Of a DNA stretch of 64,000 bases, positions 20,935 to 31,014 are shown piece after piece; the first letter of the stretch is position 1, and every line of letters starts with the position of its first letter. A model generated the notes under the pieces. The model had not been told where the DNA came from. It saw only the letters and a list, made by a program, of their open reading frames with translations, and searched no databases. The translations under genes and the position numbers were made by a program. The DNA is taken from assembly GCA_035610365.1 (NCBI GenBank), contig CM069435.1, positions 9,946,001 through 10,010,000 on the forward strand, given 5' to 3'. The DNA is from Aquatica leii (lineage: Eukaryota; Arthropoda; Insecta; Coleoptera; Lampyridae).

Positions 20935-23742
20935 TACTACCAAAATGTTAGAAGTGTGGTAGGTAAAATGGACTGTTTACGGGAAAATATATGTCTATCT
21001 TACTTTGAAATTATTGTTTTTACAAAAACTTGGCTACACTGTGGAGTTCACACTGCTGAAATGGGCTTGGATAATTATATACTTTACAGAAAAGATCGTG
21101 ATTTTGCTTCCAGTTCAAAATGTTCAGGAGGAGGTGTTCTTGTTGCAGTAGGAAAACATATATCTTCTAACTTATTAAATAGTTCATCCTTGCTTGAAGC
21201 TATGTTCCTGAAACTTGATTTAAAAACGAAGGGCATAATAATCTGTGCTGTGTATATACCTCCAAACTCAGGAAATAATGTTTATGAGTTGTTCTTATCT
21301 GAACTTGATATCACCAGTGAGCACCCAAACTGTGATTCGATTGTTGTTGGTGATTTTAACCTACCGAAAATAAATTGGAGGATGGACACAGGCCTGCCTG
21401 ATCCTACTGAAGCTATTGATTGTACGAGTAACAATTTTACATGTGGTATGGCTGGTCTGGGTCTACAGCAAATAAATTTTGTGAGAAATATTAGAGGAAC
21501 TTTATTAGATCTTTGCTTTGCTCCTGATGATATTGGTACATGTTGGCAGTGTGATGAACCCTTGGTCCCAGTTGATATTATTGGTGGTCACCCTCCTCTA
21601 AGCATATCACTACGCATCAACCACTCAAAATTGGATTTTATTAAGTCCACTTTTTATAACTTCAATAAAGCGGACTACAAAATGCTGAATTATTATTTTG
21701 AACAAATAAGATGGGAATCAATTTTTAGAAATGAATTAGTATCAGACAATTTGGAAAAAGCTGTAGAGACGTTCTATGCAGTCCTCAAAGAATCGTTTAA
21801 GTTGTATGTACCTATTGGGAAAAAGTGTGCCAGTAAGTTTCCAAAATGGTGTTCTCCGGAGCTGAAAGATTGCATAATTATGAAAAAGTTAGCACATAAA
21901 TGTTTCAAAGTATCGGGGAAGAAAGAAGACTACAACAAATTTTCTACTCTACGAGCTAAGTGTAAATCATTAGCAAAATCAGATCGTTACAATCATAAAA
22001 AATCTGTTGAGCAGTCCTTAAAGGAAAACCCAAACTCATTCTGGGCTTATCTTAAATCTCTTAGAAAAGACGACAGTGTGCCACTTCAAATGTTATTTGA
22101 GGGTGAAGAGAGCTTGGATGGTTGCGTCATTGCAAACATGTTTGCTAAATTCTTTTCATCAGTATTTATGAAAGATAATGTTGTTCAGCAAACGATGGAA
22201 GAGAGATCTAGCTCCGAAGTTGATATCTCGCTCATTCAGTTTACTCAATTTGAAATATACCAGGCATTGAGAAAATTAGCTAGTAAAAAACCAATGGGCC
22301 CCGATGAAATACCACCAATTGTGCTCTCAAATTTAGAATGGCATTAAGTCATCCACTTCAAATACTTTTTAACTGGTCTTTAAAATCTGGAGTTTTCCTT
22401 AAGTGTTGAAAATCAGCCTTCATTCGACCAATTCATAAAGGTGGTAACAAAAATGTGGTAACAAACTACCGTCCCATTACTATTCTGTCTGCCATACCTA
22501 AGCTACTTGAAAAGTTACTACAAGATAAAATATATTCACTTATGAGAAATGTAATTGTGGAACATCAGCACGAATTGTTAAGGGCCGTTCAACTTCTACC
22601 AACCTCGTGATTTACACTCAAGTTATCCTAGATGCGTTCGAGGAAGGAGCTGAGGTGGAAGCGGTCTACACGGACTTCAGTAAGGCGTTTGATAAGGTAA
22701 ACCATTCTATACTGATTGCTAAACTGGAATATTATGGTATAATTGGTTCCCTACTACGTTGGTTTGGTGACTACTTAAGTAATAGGCGGCTCAAAGTAAA
22801 ATTTTCTTCAGATTTTTTATCCGACGATTTCATCGCTACTTCAGGTGTGCCTCAAGGGTCCCATTTGGGCCCTTTACTTTTCAACCTTTTTGTAAATGAC
22901 ATTGGTAGTGAATTCTGCTCTTCAAAGTACTTGTTGTTTGCTGATGGCCTAAAAGTTTTCAGTGTTATAAGAGGTGAAAGTGACGTGGAACTAATGAGAA
23001 GTGACTTAAAAAAGTTGGAATTGTGGTGTACTAACAATAAACTTGATTTAAATTTAGACAAATGTTACCATGTTTCTTTTAGTCGGAAAAAGGAAAAATC
23101 TGTTATAAATTTTGACCTGTTTAATGTAAGGCTTAAGTGTGTTAATACCATTGTAGACCTAGGAGTTACCATTACATGTGATCTGTCTTTCAATAACCAT
23201 GTCAATAATATAGTTGTTAAGGCCAGTAGAGTATTAGGTTTTGTGTTTAGAGCTTCTAGTCATTTTCTAGATGTAAATACGTTTAAAGTGTTGTATTGTG
23301 CTCTAGTCCGTCCCGTCCTTGAGTTTGGTTGTCTTGTGTGGTGTCCTTACAATAAGTCTGTATGTGACCAAATTGAGTTCAAAACAAATTCCTGCGTTTT
23401 TGTCAGTATAAATTGTGTCAAAATCATGTGATAGGGGAATATGATGAGATTAGGCAATATCTGGGATTAAAAAGATTAGAGTCCAGGAGAGATTTCAATG
23501 ATATTCTATTTTTATACAACTTAGTTTCTAATCATATTGACTGTTCTCACTTACTAGGTAAAATTAAGTTCAATGTTCCTAAGTATATCAGAGGTAATAT
23601 AAAGTCTTTCAATATTGATTATAAGAAAAATAATTATAGTTTCCATTCTCCAATTTGCCGAATCCCCAGAAAATATAACAAACTGTCAAGCATTGACTAT
23701 GATATTTTTCTTGCCCCACCACCAAAAAATTTGTTCTTATAG
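20935..23742 (+). pseudogene. LINE ORF2: endonuclease and reverse transcriptase
   Basis: The endonuclease frame reads YYQNVRSVVGKMD just before an in-frame ATG at 20968. It continues FTKTWLHCGVH, SGGGVLVAVGKH, VYIPPNSGNN and VVGDFNLPKINW to KPMGPDEIPPIVLS and a stop at 22347. About 260 nt with shifts include FIRPIHKGGNK and NYRPITILSAIPKLLEK. The RT core reopens at 22607: YTDFSKAFDKVNHS, SGVPQGSHLGPLLFNLFVND and LFADGLKVF. The invariant FADD is thus FADG (Asp to Gly near 22945), which abolishes the metal site. NLDKCYHVSF and LGVTITCDLSFNNHV follow. The C-terminal part (23413-23742) is in a third frame with a YLGLKRLESRRDF segment. The copy is inactive. Confidence 0.88.
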
Positions 23743-24023
23743 GTAGATTAATTTTTCACAAATCATTGACTCTTTATGAGTACATACTTGTGATGTAGGT
23801 AATTTTTATCCAGATTTTTCCTTTTTAAATTCTTTCATTATTATGAATTTAATTAACTATAGTTATAGTGTTGGAAACTCAGTAAATTAACTTACATGTT
23901 TGAAGTTTTTATGATTAGTTTATATAAAAAATTATCTGTCAATACCTTATTACAAAATTTTGTTTTTCGAATGTTATTGTAAATTGGGCTTTGGCCCGTG
24001 AAATTAATAAATAAAAATAAATA

Positions 24024-24609
24024 AATGTCGCCCACAATCCTTTGGTTCCAAAGGAAAATATTTACTTACCACCTTTACACATCAAACTTGGATTGATCAA
24101 GCAGTTTGTGAAAGCAGTGGACAAGACAGGTGGCGCATTTCAATTTTTGAAAACTAAATTTTCTCGTCTTAGCGAAGTTAAAATCAAATAAGGCGTTTTT
24201 GTTGGTCCCCAGATTAGACAACTCTTCCAAGATTTGACGTTTATCGAACACCTAAATCGAAAAGAAAAAACGAGCTTGGCTTGCATTTCAAAACGTTTGT
24301 AAGAACTTCCTGGGTAACCACAAAAGTGAAGATTATGTCGCTCACGTCGAGGAACTGCTTTTAGAGTACAAGAACATAGGATGTAACATGTCTCTTAAAG
24401 TTCACTTCCTTCACTCACATCTGGACTTTTTCCCTGAAAATTTAGGAGCAGTCTCGGATGAACACGGAGAACGGTTCCATCAAGACATCGCTAAGCTGGA
24501 GAAGAGATTTTCAGGGAAGTGGAATGCAAGCATGTTGGCGGAGTACTGCTGGTTTTTGAAACGAGAGAGCTGTACCTCAGGGTATAAAAAGAAAGCAAGC
24601 ACCAAGTAA
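24024..24609 (+). pseudogene. Putative transposase of the unassigned element, 3' part
   Basis: Directly after the LINE tail the protein resumes: HNPLVPKENIYLPPLHIKLG, FVKAVDKTGGAF and FVGPQIRQLF. After a frame change (24240-24385) comes MSLKVHFLHSHLDFFPENLG, AVSDEHGERFHQDIAKLEKR, FSGKWNASMLAEYCWFLKRE and the stop at 24609. The segment HSHLDFFPENLGAVSDEHGE is the most conserved part of this family. Its Glu residues are the best candidates for a third catalytic acid. Confidence 0.78.
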
Positions 24610-25171
24610 CGATGAATATCTTTTTATTTATTACTGTTTATAGCTAAAATAGTTCTTTTTCCCATTTATATTAAATTCATGTCCATATATTTATTATTAT
24701 AATAATTATTATAATTATTAGTATCGTTCGATAAATAAATTATAATTAATTTATCGAAAAGTAGTAAAATTAGAGACTTGGGGCTCCCTCGAAAATGGTG
24801 AGTGATGGAAGAAAACGGAAGACATATTTGGATTCAGGACGTCATTTTACATAAGAATCACCCGGAATAGTGTCAGAGCTCGATAAAACATATTTTTTTG
24901 CAGACCAGTGTAATATATAACGTACAAATTGGGGAAGTGAGAAAAATATGTAATCTTAGATGTTGAGCTTATCGTTCAGCTAGCTTCGCCGCAGATGGTC
25001 GTGGGTTGGATGATTTGAAAAAAAAGCACCTTTTCTTATGGTTGAGTAATGGACTGAACGTTTAGGCTAGAGAAAAAGAATTCCCACACCCCCAATCCAT
25101 AAAGTATATTAGGAAATAAAACACTTAAAATTTTAAGGTTTCGCGGTTGTTACGTTTATCATTATAATCGA

Positions 25172-25280
25172 CTTAGACCGCGTCGTAGTTAAACACCCAG
25201 ACTTAGGCTTGGTCTTAGTATCTTCTTGAGAACCAAAACAAGAAGTAGAACTTGGCCTTTGCCGTATTGTCGTTCGTGAA
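25172..25280 (+). repeat. Left inverted arm of Penelope-like element 2
   Basis: Matches the reverse complement of 27238-27340 with about ten differences. It includes a short internal palindrome TTCGTGAACGAA at its inner end. Confidence 0.85.
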
Positions 25281-27078
25281 CGAATTACCATCGTGTATGA
25301 GAATTAAACATCATTTTCCAAATTCTCATACTGAACGAATTTTCCGCAAAGCTGGCTTCGAACTGTTACGTTTGGAAATTCACAATAATGGCAAAGTACT
25401 GGATTCTGTTAGCAAGCAGTTATACAAGCTACATTTCACTTTGTCTAACAAATTAGAACACTCGATATGGGTTAAAATAGATACTATCACTACGATACAA
25501 GCAAACAAGATTTTCGAACAATCAAAAATAAAGCAAACTAAGAAATTCGAGCGATTACATTCTTCACGGCCTAAGAAAACCTTAGACGACCATAAAATAA
25601 TTGTCAACCTGACAGATACGGTTTTGGATGCACAGACCACATCCTTGCTAAAGAAAAGTTTTAACTACGCCGTTACGCTTGAGACAACTCCGATAGAAGA
25701 TATAGTATGTGGAGTAGAAGCTGCAATATCTACTCTACCTAAAGAGATCTCTGAAACTATTAGATAAGATGTTTGCAACATTATAAGAAGAGCAAAACCG
25801 CCACGCTCTAAAACACCACTACTATAGATATTAACAAAAAACCAACTTTGATTGTCAAAAATCCAGTTATGGCAGGAATCTACGGTCCCCCTTCAACCGA
25901 TAGTGAGCACCATTAATTCACCAACCCAATCGTTAGCACGTTATCTAGCTGCAAAACTATTGCCGTTGACGGGAAATACAAAAACTCACATTAAAGATTC
26001 TACAGACTTTGTAGAGAAAATTAAGAACTTGCGTATAACAAAAGAAGATATTCTAGTCAGCTTTGACGTGGTATCTCTTTTTTACTAAAATCCCGGTCGA
26101 GGAAGTGTTGTTTTTGCTCAAGGAGAGAATTACTGAAGAAGAAGTTCTGCTCATCGAACTCTGCCTTAAAAATACTAATTTCAGTTATAACGACAATTTG
26201 TTTAAAAAAGAAAAAGGAGCGGCCATGGGTTCACCGCTCTCTCCAGTTATAGCCAATATTTACATGGAATATTTTTAAACCGAAATTATGAAAAATGTTG
26301 AGTTAAAACCAAAAACTGGGTTCAGATATGTTGGTGATACGTTTGTTGTATGGCCTCGTGGCAAAGATAAACTAAATCAGTTCTTTCAAAATTTAAGCTC
26401 TGCACATAACAGCATTAAATTTACTATGGAGTTAAAACATAACAGCAGTTTAGCCTTTCTTGATGTACTGGAGATAAAGGAAAAATAACGGAAAATTGGG
26501 GCATTCCGTTTATAGAAAGAAAACGCACACTAATAGATACTTAAACGCCGAATTCTCACCACCATCCAGTACAGAAGAATACTGTTTTGCATACTTTAGC
26601 CAAAAGAGCTATACGTGTGTCAAATAATGAAAATCTACAAAAGGACAAGGAAACACTGTTGGGGTCCTTACAACAAAATGGATACGAGTTCAAAAAGATC
26701 CAAAACGCATAGAAAAGAGCAATAAATCCAAAAGTCAAAGAAGACTAATCGCCTCTTACTAGCACTGCTTATTTACCATACTGTATGGGTTCGACAGACA
26801 AAATAAGCAAGGCGCTAAACAAATAATAATAATAAAACTGTCTTTACGACTAAGGATACCGTGAACACCTGATTTACCTCTGCTAAAAACAAACAAGGGG
26901 CTCTAAAGCATACCGGAGTTTTCAAAATTCCTTGTTCCTGTGGATCAAGTTATATAGAACAGACGGGACGCTCTATTGAAGTTAGAGTAAAAGAACATAT
27001 GGCTGACTGCAAACACCGCAGAGTTACTAAATCAGCAGTGGTAGAACACGTATGGAACCAAGGACACACGCTGAACTA
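25252..27078 (+). pseudogene. Penelope-like RT and GIY-YIG endonuclease relic
   Basis: The frame 25252-25767 encodes the N-terminal region (LEIHNNGKVLDSVSKQLYKL, TTPIEDIVCGVEAAI). After a damaged part lacking the ADKGN block come LQPIVSTINSPTQSLARYL (25882), DILVSFDVVSLF, TKIPVEEVLFLL in another frame, GAAMGSPLSPVIANIYMEYF, and GFRYVGDTFVVW. The RT box YVDD is YVGD here. SLAFLDVLE and GHSVYRKKTHTNRYL follow. The nuclease part (from 26920) reads GVFKIPCSCGSSYIEQTGRS and KSAVVEHVWNQGHTLN. The GIY-YIG Gly in YIG is replaced by Glu. Both enzymatic centres are therefore mutated. The first residues before about 25290 overlap the arm repeat. Confidence 0.85.
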
Positions 27079-27099
27079 AACTAAAAACTAAAGTGTTGG

Positions 27100-27340
27100 C
27101 TAGAACATCTTTCTACTTTCCCAGATTCATCCGCAAAGCTGTGGAAAATATCGTCATTTACACTTTTTCTTTCAGTGACATTTACCACTCTGAAGATGCA
27201 AGCTGCAATGTCTTGCAAAACGTTAAGTTTGTTTGGGTTCACGAACGACAATACGGCAAAGGCCAAGTTCTACTTTTTGTTTTGGCTTTCAAGAAAAAAC
27301 TAGAACCAAGTCTGGATATTTAACTACGACGCGGTCTAAG
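27100..27340 (-). repeat. Right inverted arm of Penelope-like element 2 with degenerate hammerhead-like segment
   Basis: The outer 103 bp mirror the left arm. On the plus strand at about 27190-27230 a CTGAAGA, a GCAAG...CTTGC stem and an AAAACGTT follow in the order of the hammerhead motif of element 1. The core bases are altered (CTGAAGA for CTGATGA, AAAA for GAAA), so this looks like a dead derivative. Confidence 0.6.
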
Positions 27341-27739
27341 CCAAAAGTCGCTTAAAATCATAAATAAAACACTTATTCAAGTAAGAAAATGATAGTTTCG
27401 TTTATTAATTTCTTTATTTTTGTATTGTTTACTTACGGCAACTTACTCTAAAGAAGGAAGAAATAGGAGTCAAATGGTCGGTCAACCGACCCTAACAAAG
27501 AAAAATAGAGATAAGAGTCGAATCGTCGTTGCATACAAAGTAATTACTGCTTTTGTGGCTACGCCACTGGTATCGTCATATTTATGAGACAAATACTGAA
27601 ATACTGCGCCGTCTGACAGCATACAACTCAACCAAATTTCTCAAGGTTGGGTATTCATACGTCGACGGTGGCAAAGTTGCCTATCCGTCCGTCAAAAAAC
27701 AATTGCAAGATAAAATTTAACCGTTACAAATTCTCCCCT
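27341..27739. other. Unassigned spacer between Penelope-like element 2 and an RTE-type LINE
   Basis: No coding or repeat structure was recognised. A CTACGCCACTGGT sequence near 27560 recurs at about 51710 and in inverse form near 7976, and may mark ends of small elements. Confidence 0.35.
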
Positions 27740-30530
27740 AGCTAGGAGTGAAACTCACGGTCAAAATAAATCCGAACGCAGTTGTAAGGAACTCCGCCTG
27801 CGTGGTCATAGGGCGGACTGAGTAGCTTTCTGGCCATGTTGCCCGTCCCAAACCCGGATAAAGAAGGAGAGTTGACGGGCCAGATTAGCAAGCTACACGT
27901 TGTAAAAAAAACAACGCTCACAGAACCATGCATAGCCTCGGAATCAGGACGGATAAAATGATAACGACAAAGCAACAAAAAAAGAAATAAGAGAAGGAAT
28001 ACAGGTACAACATTAAGACTGGTAACATGGAACGTGCGATTCTGGAATAATGAGAACCAAGAAGTAATAACTGAAATTTCAGAGAAAAAGGCATGTAACA
28101 TAACCGAAACTAAAAGAAAGGGAAAAGGTACCTAAAAAAATCAACAATTACATTCTCATATACAGTGGAAAGGAAAAGCATGAAAGAGCAAAAGAAGAAG
28201 TAGGAACGCTACCGCATGAAAAATTCATACAGCATATTGTAAAGATGAAAAAACGAAAAAAGAACATTCTATAAAGAGCTTCAAAATTTAATGAACACGA
28301 CACCGCCCAGCCATCACATAATTATCATTAAAGACTTTAACGCTCAAATAGGCGATGACATAGTATGTGGCATCAATCAACGCTTTAATGAAGACCTCAG
28401 AAATGACAACGGAGATCTACTGGTTGACTTCTGCGCTCACAATAGTCTGAGAATTAACAACACATTCTTCAAACACGATACTAAACGTAAAACTTTACTC
28501 CGGCGAAAACCTTCTACGTACGAACGCTAAACTCAGCAAACATCAATAGTGATCACACATTACTCCTATGTAAAATAAGATTTATATTCCAATATATGAA
28601 AAAAACAAATGCCAAGTATACTGAAAAGTTTAATGTAGAATCACTAGAAAACGATAATACTTATTACATATACGCGGAGAGACTGAAATGCAAAATAGCA
28701 CAAACGCCATTACACCACGATGACAACCCGGAAGAAGTCTAGAAAAAAATAAAAGACTACAAGAAAAGAGCTTTCCTTCACTACAAGTCAACAAAAACAC
28801 TTAGACATTGGAGACAGTATGTACAAGCGCGGAACACAGCCAACCAAAGAATAAGACGACTGAAAGAAGAATACTGGAAACGGTTCACAAAAGATATAGA
28901 AAAAAACTTGTACAGCTCGCAAAAGAAAATGTGCAAAATGTTAAAAAATAGAAAATCGGAGGTAAATAAACCCCTAAAACTAAACATAATTAACAACGAA
29001 AAGTGGATAGAATACTTCAAGGAGAAGAGCGATGCACGCCTAGAGTAAGAACTTGGAAAAGAAGTAAAGGTTGCAAATGAAGACACACTGAAAAGACTAA
29101 AAACATCAAAGAATAGAATGACGGAATAAGTAATGAGTTTCTAAAGTATGGCGGCGATTGCCTAGCGGAAGAAATGACAACGCTATTTAACATAATATTA
29201 CAACACGGAAAAGTTTCTCTGGAATGAAAAACCAGCATAACCATCTCTATATTTAAAAAAGAAGAAAAATACATGCCCGAAAATTACAGAGGAATTACAC
29301 TTCTGAATGCAACACAAAAATTGTTCACAAAAATAGTTTTAGATAAACTGGCATCTCACATTACAATAAATGAGGAACAACAGGGATTCCGTCGAAATTA
29401 GTCTACGTCGGACGCTATATTTATTGTGCGCCAGATAGTTGAAAAGGCGATTGAAATTAACGCACCAGCCTTTATGTGTTTTGTTCACCTAAAGAATTCA
29501 TTCGATCGGGTTAGACTGGATGACGTAACAATGATACTGCTGGAAAAGAACACGCCAAAGCAGCTGATAAGAACAGTGGAGGACATAAACACGAACACAA
29601 TAACAAAAATCCAAACAGCGATTGGTTTGACCGAAGTAATAAAATGCACAAGCGGTATCCGTCAGGGCGACTCATTGAGCCCAGTGGTCTTCAGCATTGT
29701 GATGGATAAGCTGATAGATGAAACAAAAAATAACGCCAGATATGTGATTGGGCACAAACGTATCAACATATTATGCTATGCAGACGACGCAGTATTAACT
29801 GCGGATTCAAAAGACCATCTTCAGCGACTTCTATATGGGTTTGCAAACACGTCAGGAAAATACAACATAAAAATTTCTACCGAGAAGACCAAAGCACTTG
29901 TAATCTCCAAAAAACCGAAACGACGGAAATTGATGGTAGACGACAAAATTATAGAGCAAGTAATAAACTTTACATAACTAGGGGTAAAGATAACAGCCGA
30001 GAGAAACCAATTTGGTGTAGTCAGAACTCAAGTCATAAAGGGAGCACGCCTATCTGGATATCTAAGAGACGTGACATGGAGAAATAAATACTTCCGAACG
30101 GAAAGCAAAATATAAATATACAAAGCGATAGTGATACCAGTTATGACTTATGCAGCAGAAATACGCGCTGACAGCAGCAAAACTAAACAATTGATGAGAA
30201 CCTCAGAAATGAATACTTTGAGAATGATAACGGGGAGGACACGACTGAACAAAATAAGAAACTCCGAAGTAAGAGAAGAGTGCGGAACACCATACATTGT
30301 TAGATTCGTACGAAAGAAAAGAAGAGAATGGAACGACCACGTCTCCAGAATAGGAGAGGACAGATTAATTAAAATCGTTAGAGATCGGAGACCAGCAGAA
30401 ATGCGAAATACGGAGAAACCACAAAAAGATGAGCAGATAGTTGGATTTCAACATCCATCGAAGAAACTCAATAACCCAATGCGTGAAGAAAAACAAAGAT
30501 TGCCTTAACTTAAAAGAAGAAGAAAAGTTG
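27740..30530 (+). mobile_element. RTE-type LINE, nearly full length but decayed
   Basis: A GC-richer 5' leader (27740-27960, with GCCCGTCCCAAACCCGG near 27840) is followed by endonuclease remains. These include KDFNAQIGDD and NDNGDLLVDFCAHNSLRIN (28331-28460). The RT follows: NYRGITLLNATQKLF, DAIFIVRQIVEKA, FSIVMDKLIDE preceded by SGIRQGDSLSPVV, the catalytic ILCYADDAVLTAD, and STEKTKALVISKKP (29426-29977). The tail reads VIPVMTYAAEIRAD, CGTPYIVRFVRKKRREWNDH and VSRIGEDRL to 30508, ending in an AAAAGAAGAAGAAAAG tail. RTE-type LINEs encode a single EN-RT protein. Numerous stops in the EN part and one at FRRN-stop before the RT make it inactive. Confidence 0.85.
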
Positions 30531-30570
30531 TAAGGATTACTTAGAGTAGAACTTGCAATAAAGTTCGTCA

Positions 30571-31014
30571 ACACTAAACAAAAACATTGAAAACTTGCCC
30601 AACCCAGAAACCGAAATCCAAAAAAACCCCAACCCAATAGTCGAAGGAAAAGAAGATTTTAAAGTTCTCTAAAAGCAAACAGACCTGACTTGGCTAGAGA
30701 CGCATAAAGCAAAATGATACTGCCCGAGAAACCAAACTCCAAACAACTTAGAAGGCAAATATCACAACCTGAACGTACTCATTAAAGCCACCAAAAGGTG
30801 ATTCCGGGTATGAATTATCAACGAGACGTTCTACCAAGTGAAGAGAGCAGACCAAAAAAAACTAAAAGAAAAAAAGAGATGAGAGAAAGAAGGGAAGTTT
30901 AGACTAGCGTCAATAACCAAAAAGCCCCAAAATCCTAATGAAATCGTAAGTTTATTATATACTGCTAAGAAAAAGAAAAAGGAACGACAACCAAACCCCG
31001 AGGCTGTAACATAA
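30571..31014 (+). pseudogene. Decayed reading frame of unknown origin
   Basis: One frame holds for about 148 codons with only one TAA and four TGA interruptions. It is rich in Lys, Asn and Pro: NLPNPETEIQKNPNPIVEGK, TDLTWLETHKAK, PNNLEGKYHNLNVLIKATKR, FYQVKRADQKKLKEKK, FRLASITKKPQNPNEIVSLL. Its consistent frame and the Trp/Arg-type TGA positions suggest a formerly coding mobile-element protein. I do not recognise the family. It begins directly after the 3' tail of the RTE-type LINE and could belong to another element into which that LINE inserted. Confidence 0.45.

Larger units (their letters stand above)
20494..24023 (+). mobile_element. Jockey/CR1-type LINE, 5' truncated, inserted in the unassigned transposon
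   Basis: It starts within ORF1, includes ORF2 with endonuclease and RT but no RNase H, and ends in an (AATAAATA)-type tail at about 24003-24023. The host transposon's protein frame stops at 20493 and resumes at 24024, which fixes both borders to within a few bases. Confidence 0.85.
18801..24911 (+). mobile_element. TIR-bounded DNA transposon of unassigned superfamily, split by a LINE
   Basis: Both ends begin ACACTGGTCTGCA and share about 130 bp of inverted similarity (18801-18930 against 24780-24911). This includes the segments TTATGTAAAATGAC and TCCTGAATCCAAA. AATA directly precedes the left end and follows the right end, a candidate 4-bp target duplication. Inside is one broken gene for a Cys/His-rich protein (19405-20493 and 24024-24609). 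A 3.5-kb LINE is inserted in that gene. Without the LINE the element is about 2.6 kb. A fragment of a second copy lies at 33835-34200. Confidence 0.8.
25172..27340 (+). mobile_element. Penelope-like element 2 with inverted terminal arms, decayed
   Basis: Outer arms 25172-25280 and about 27238-27340 are inverted copies of each other. They share CTTAGACCGCGTCGTAGTTAA and GTAGAACTTGGCCTTTGCCG-type segments. Between them lies a plus-strand RT/GIY-YIG gene with many breaks. The architecture repeats that of Penelope-like element 1 although the sequences differ, so this is a different family of the same type. Confidence 0.82.

Noticed and set aside
24690-24750. AT palindrome TTATTATAATAATTATTATAA as an origin or structural element
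   Set aside because: Such low-complexity palindromes are common in AT-rich insect DNA and no associated feature supports a role.
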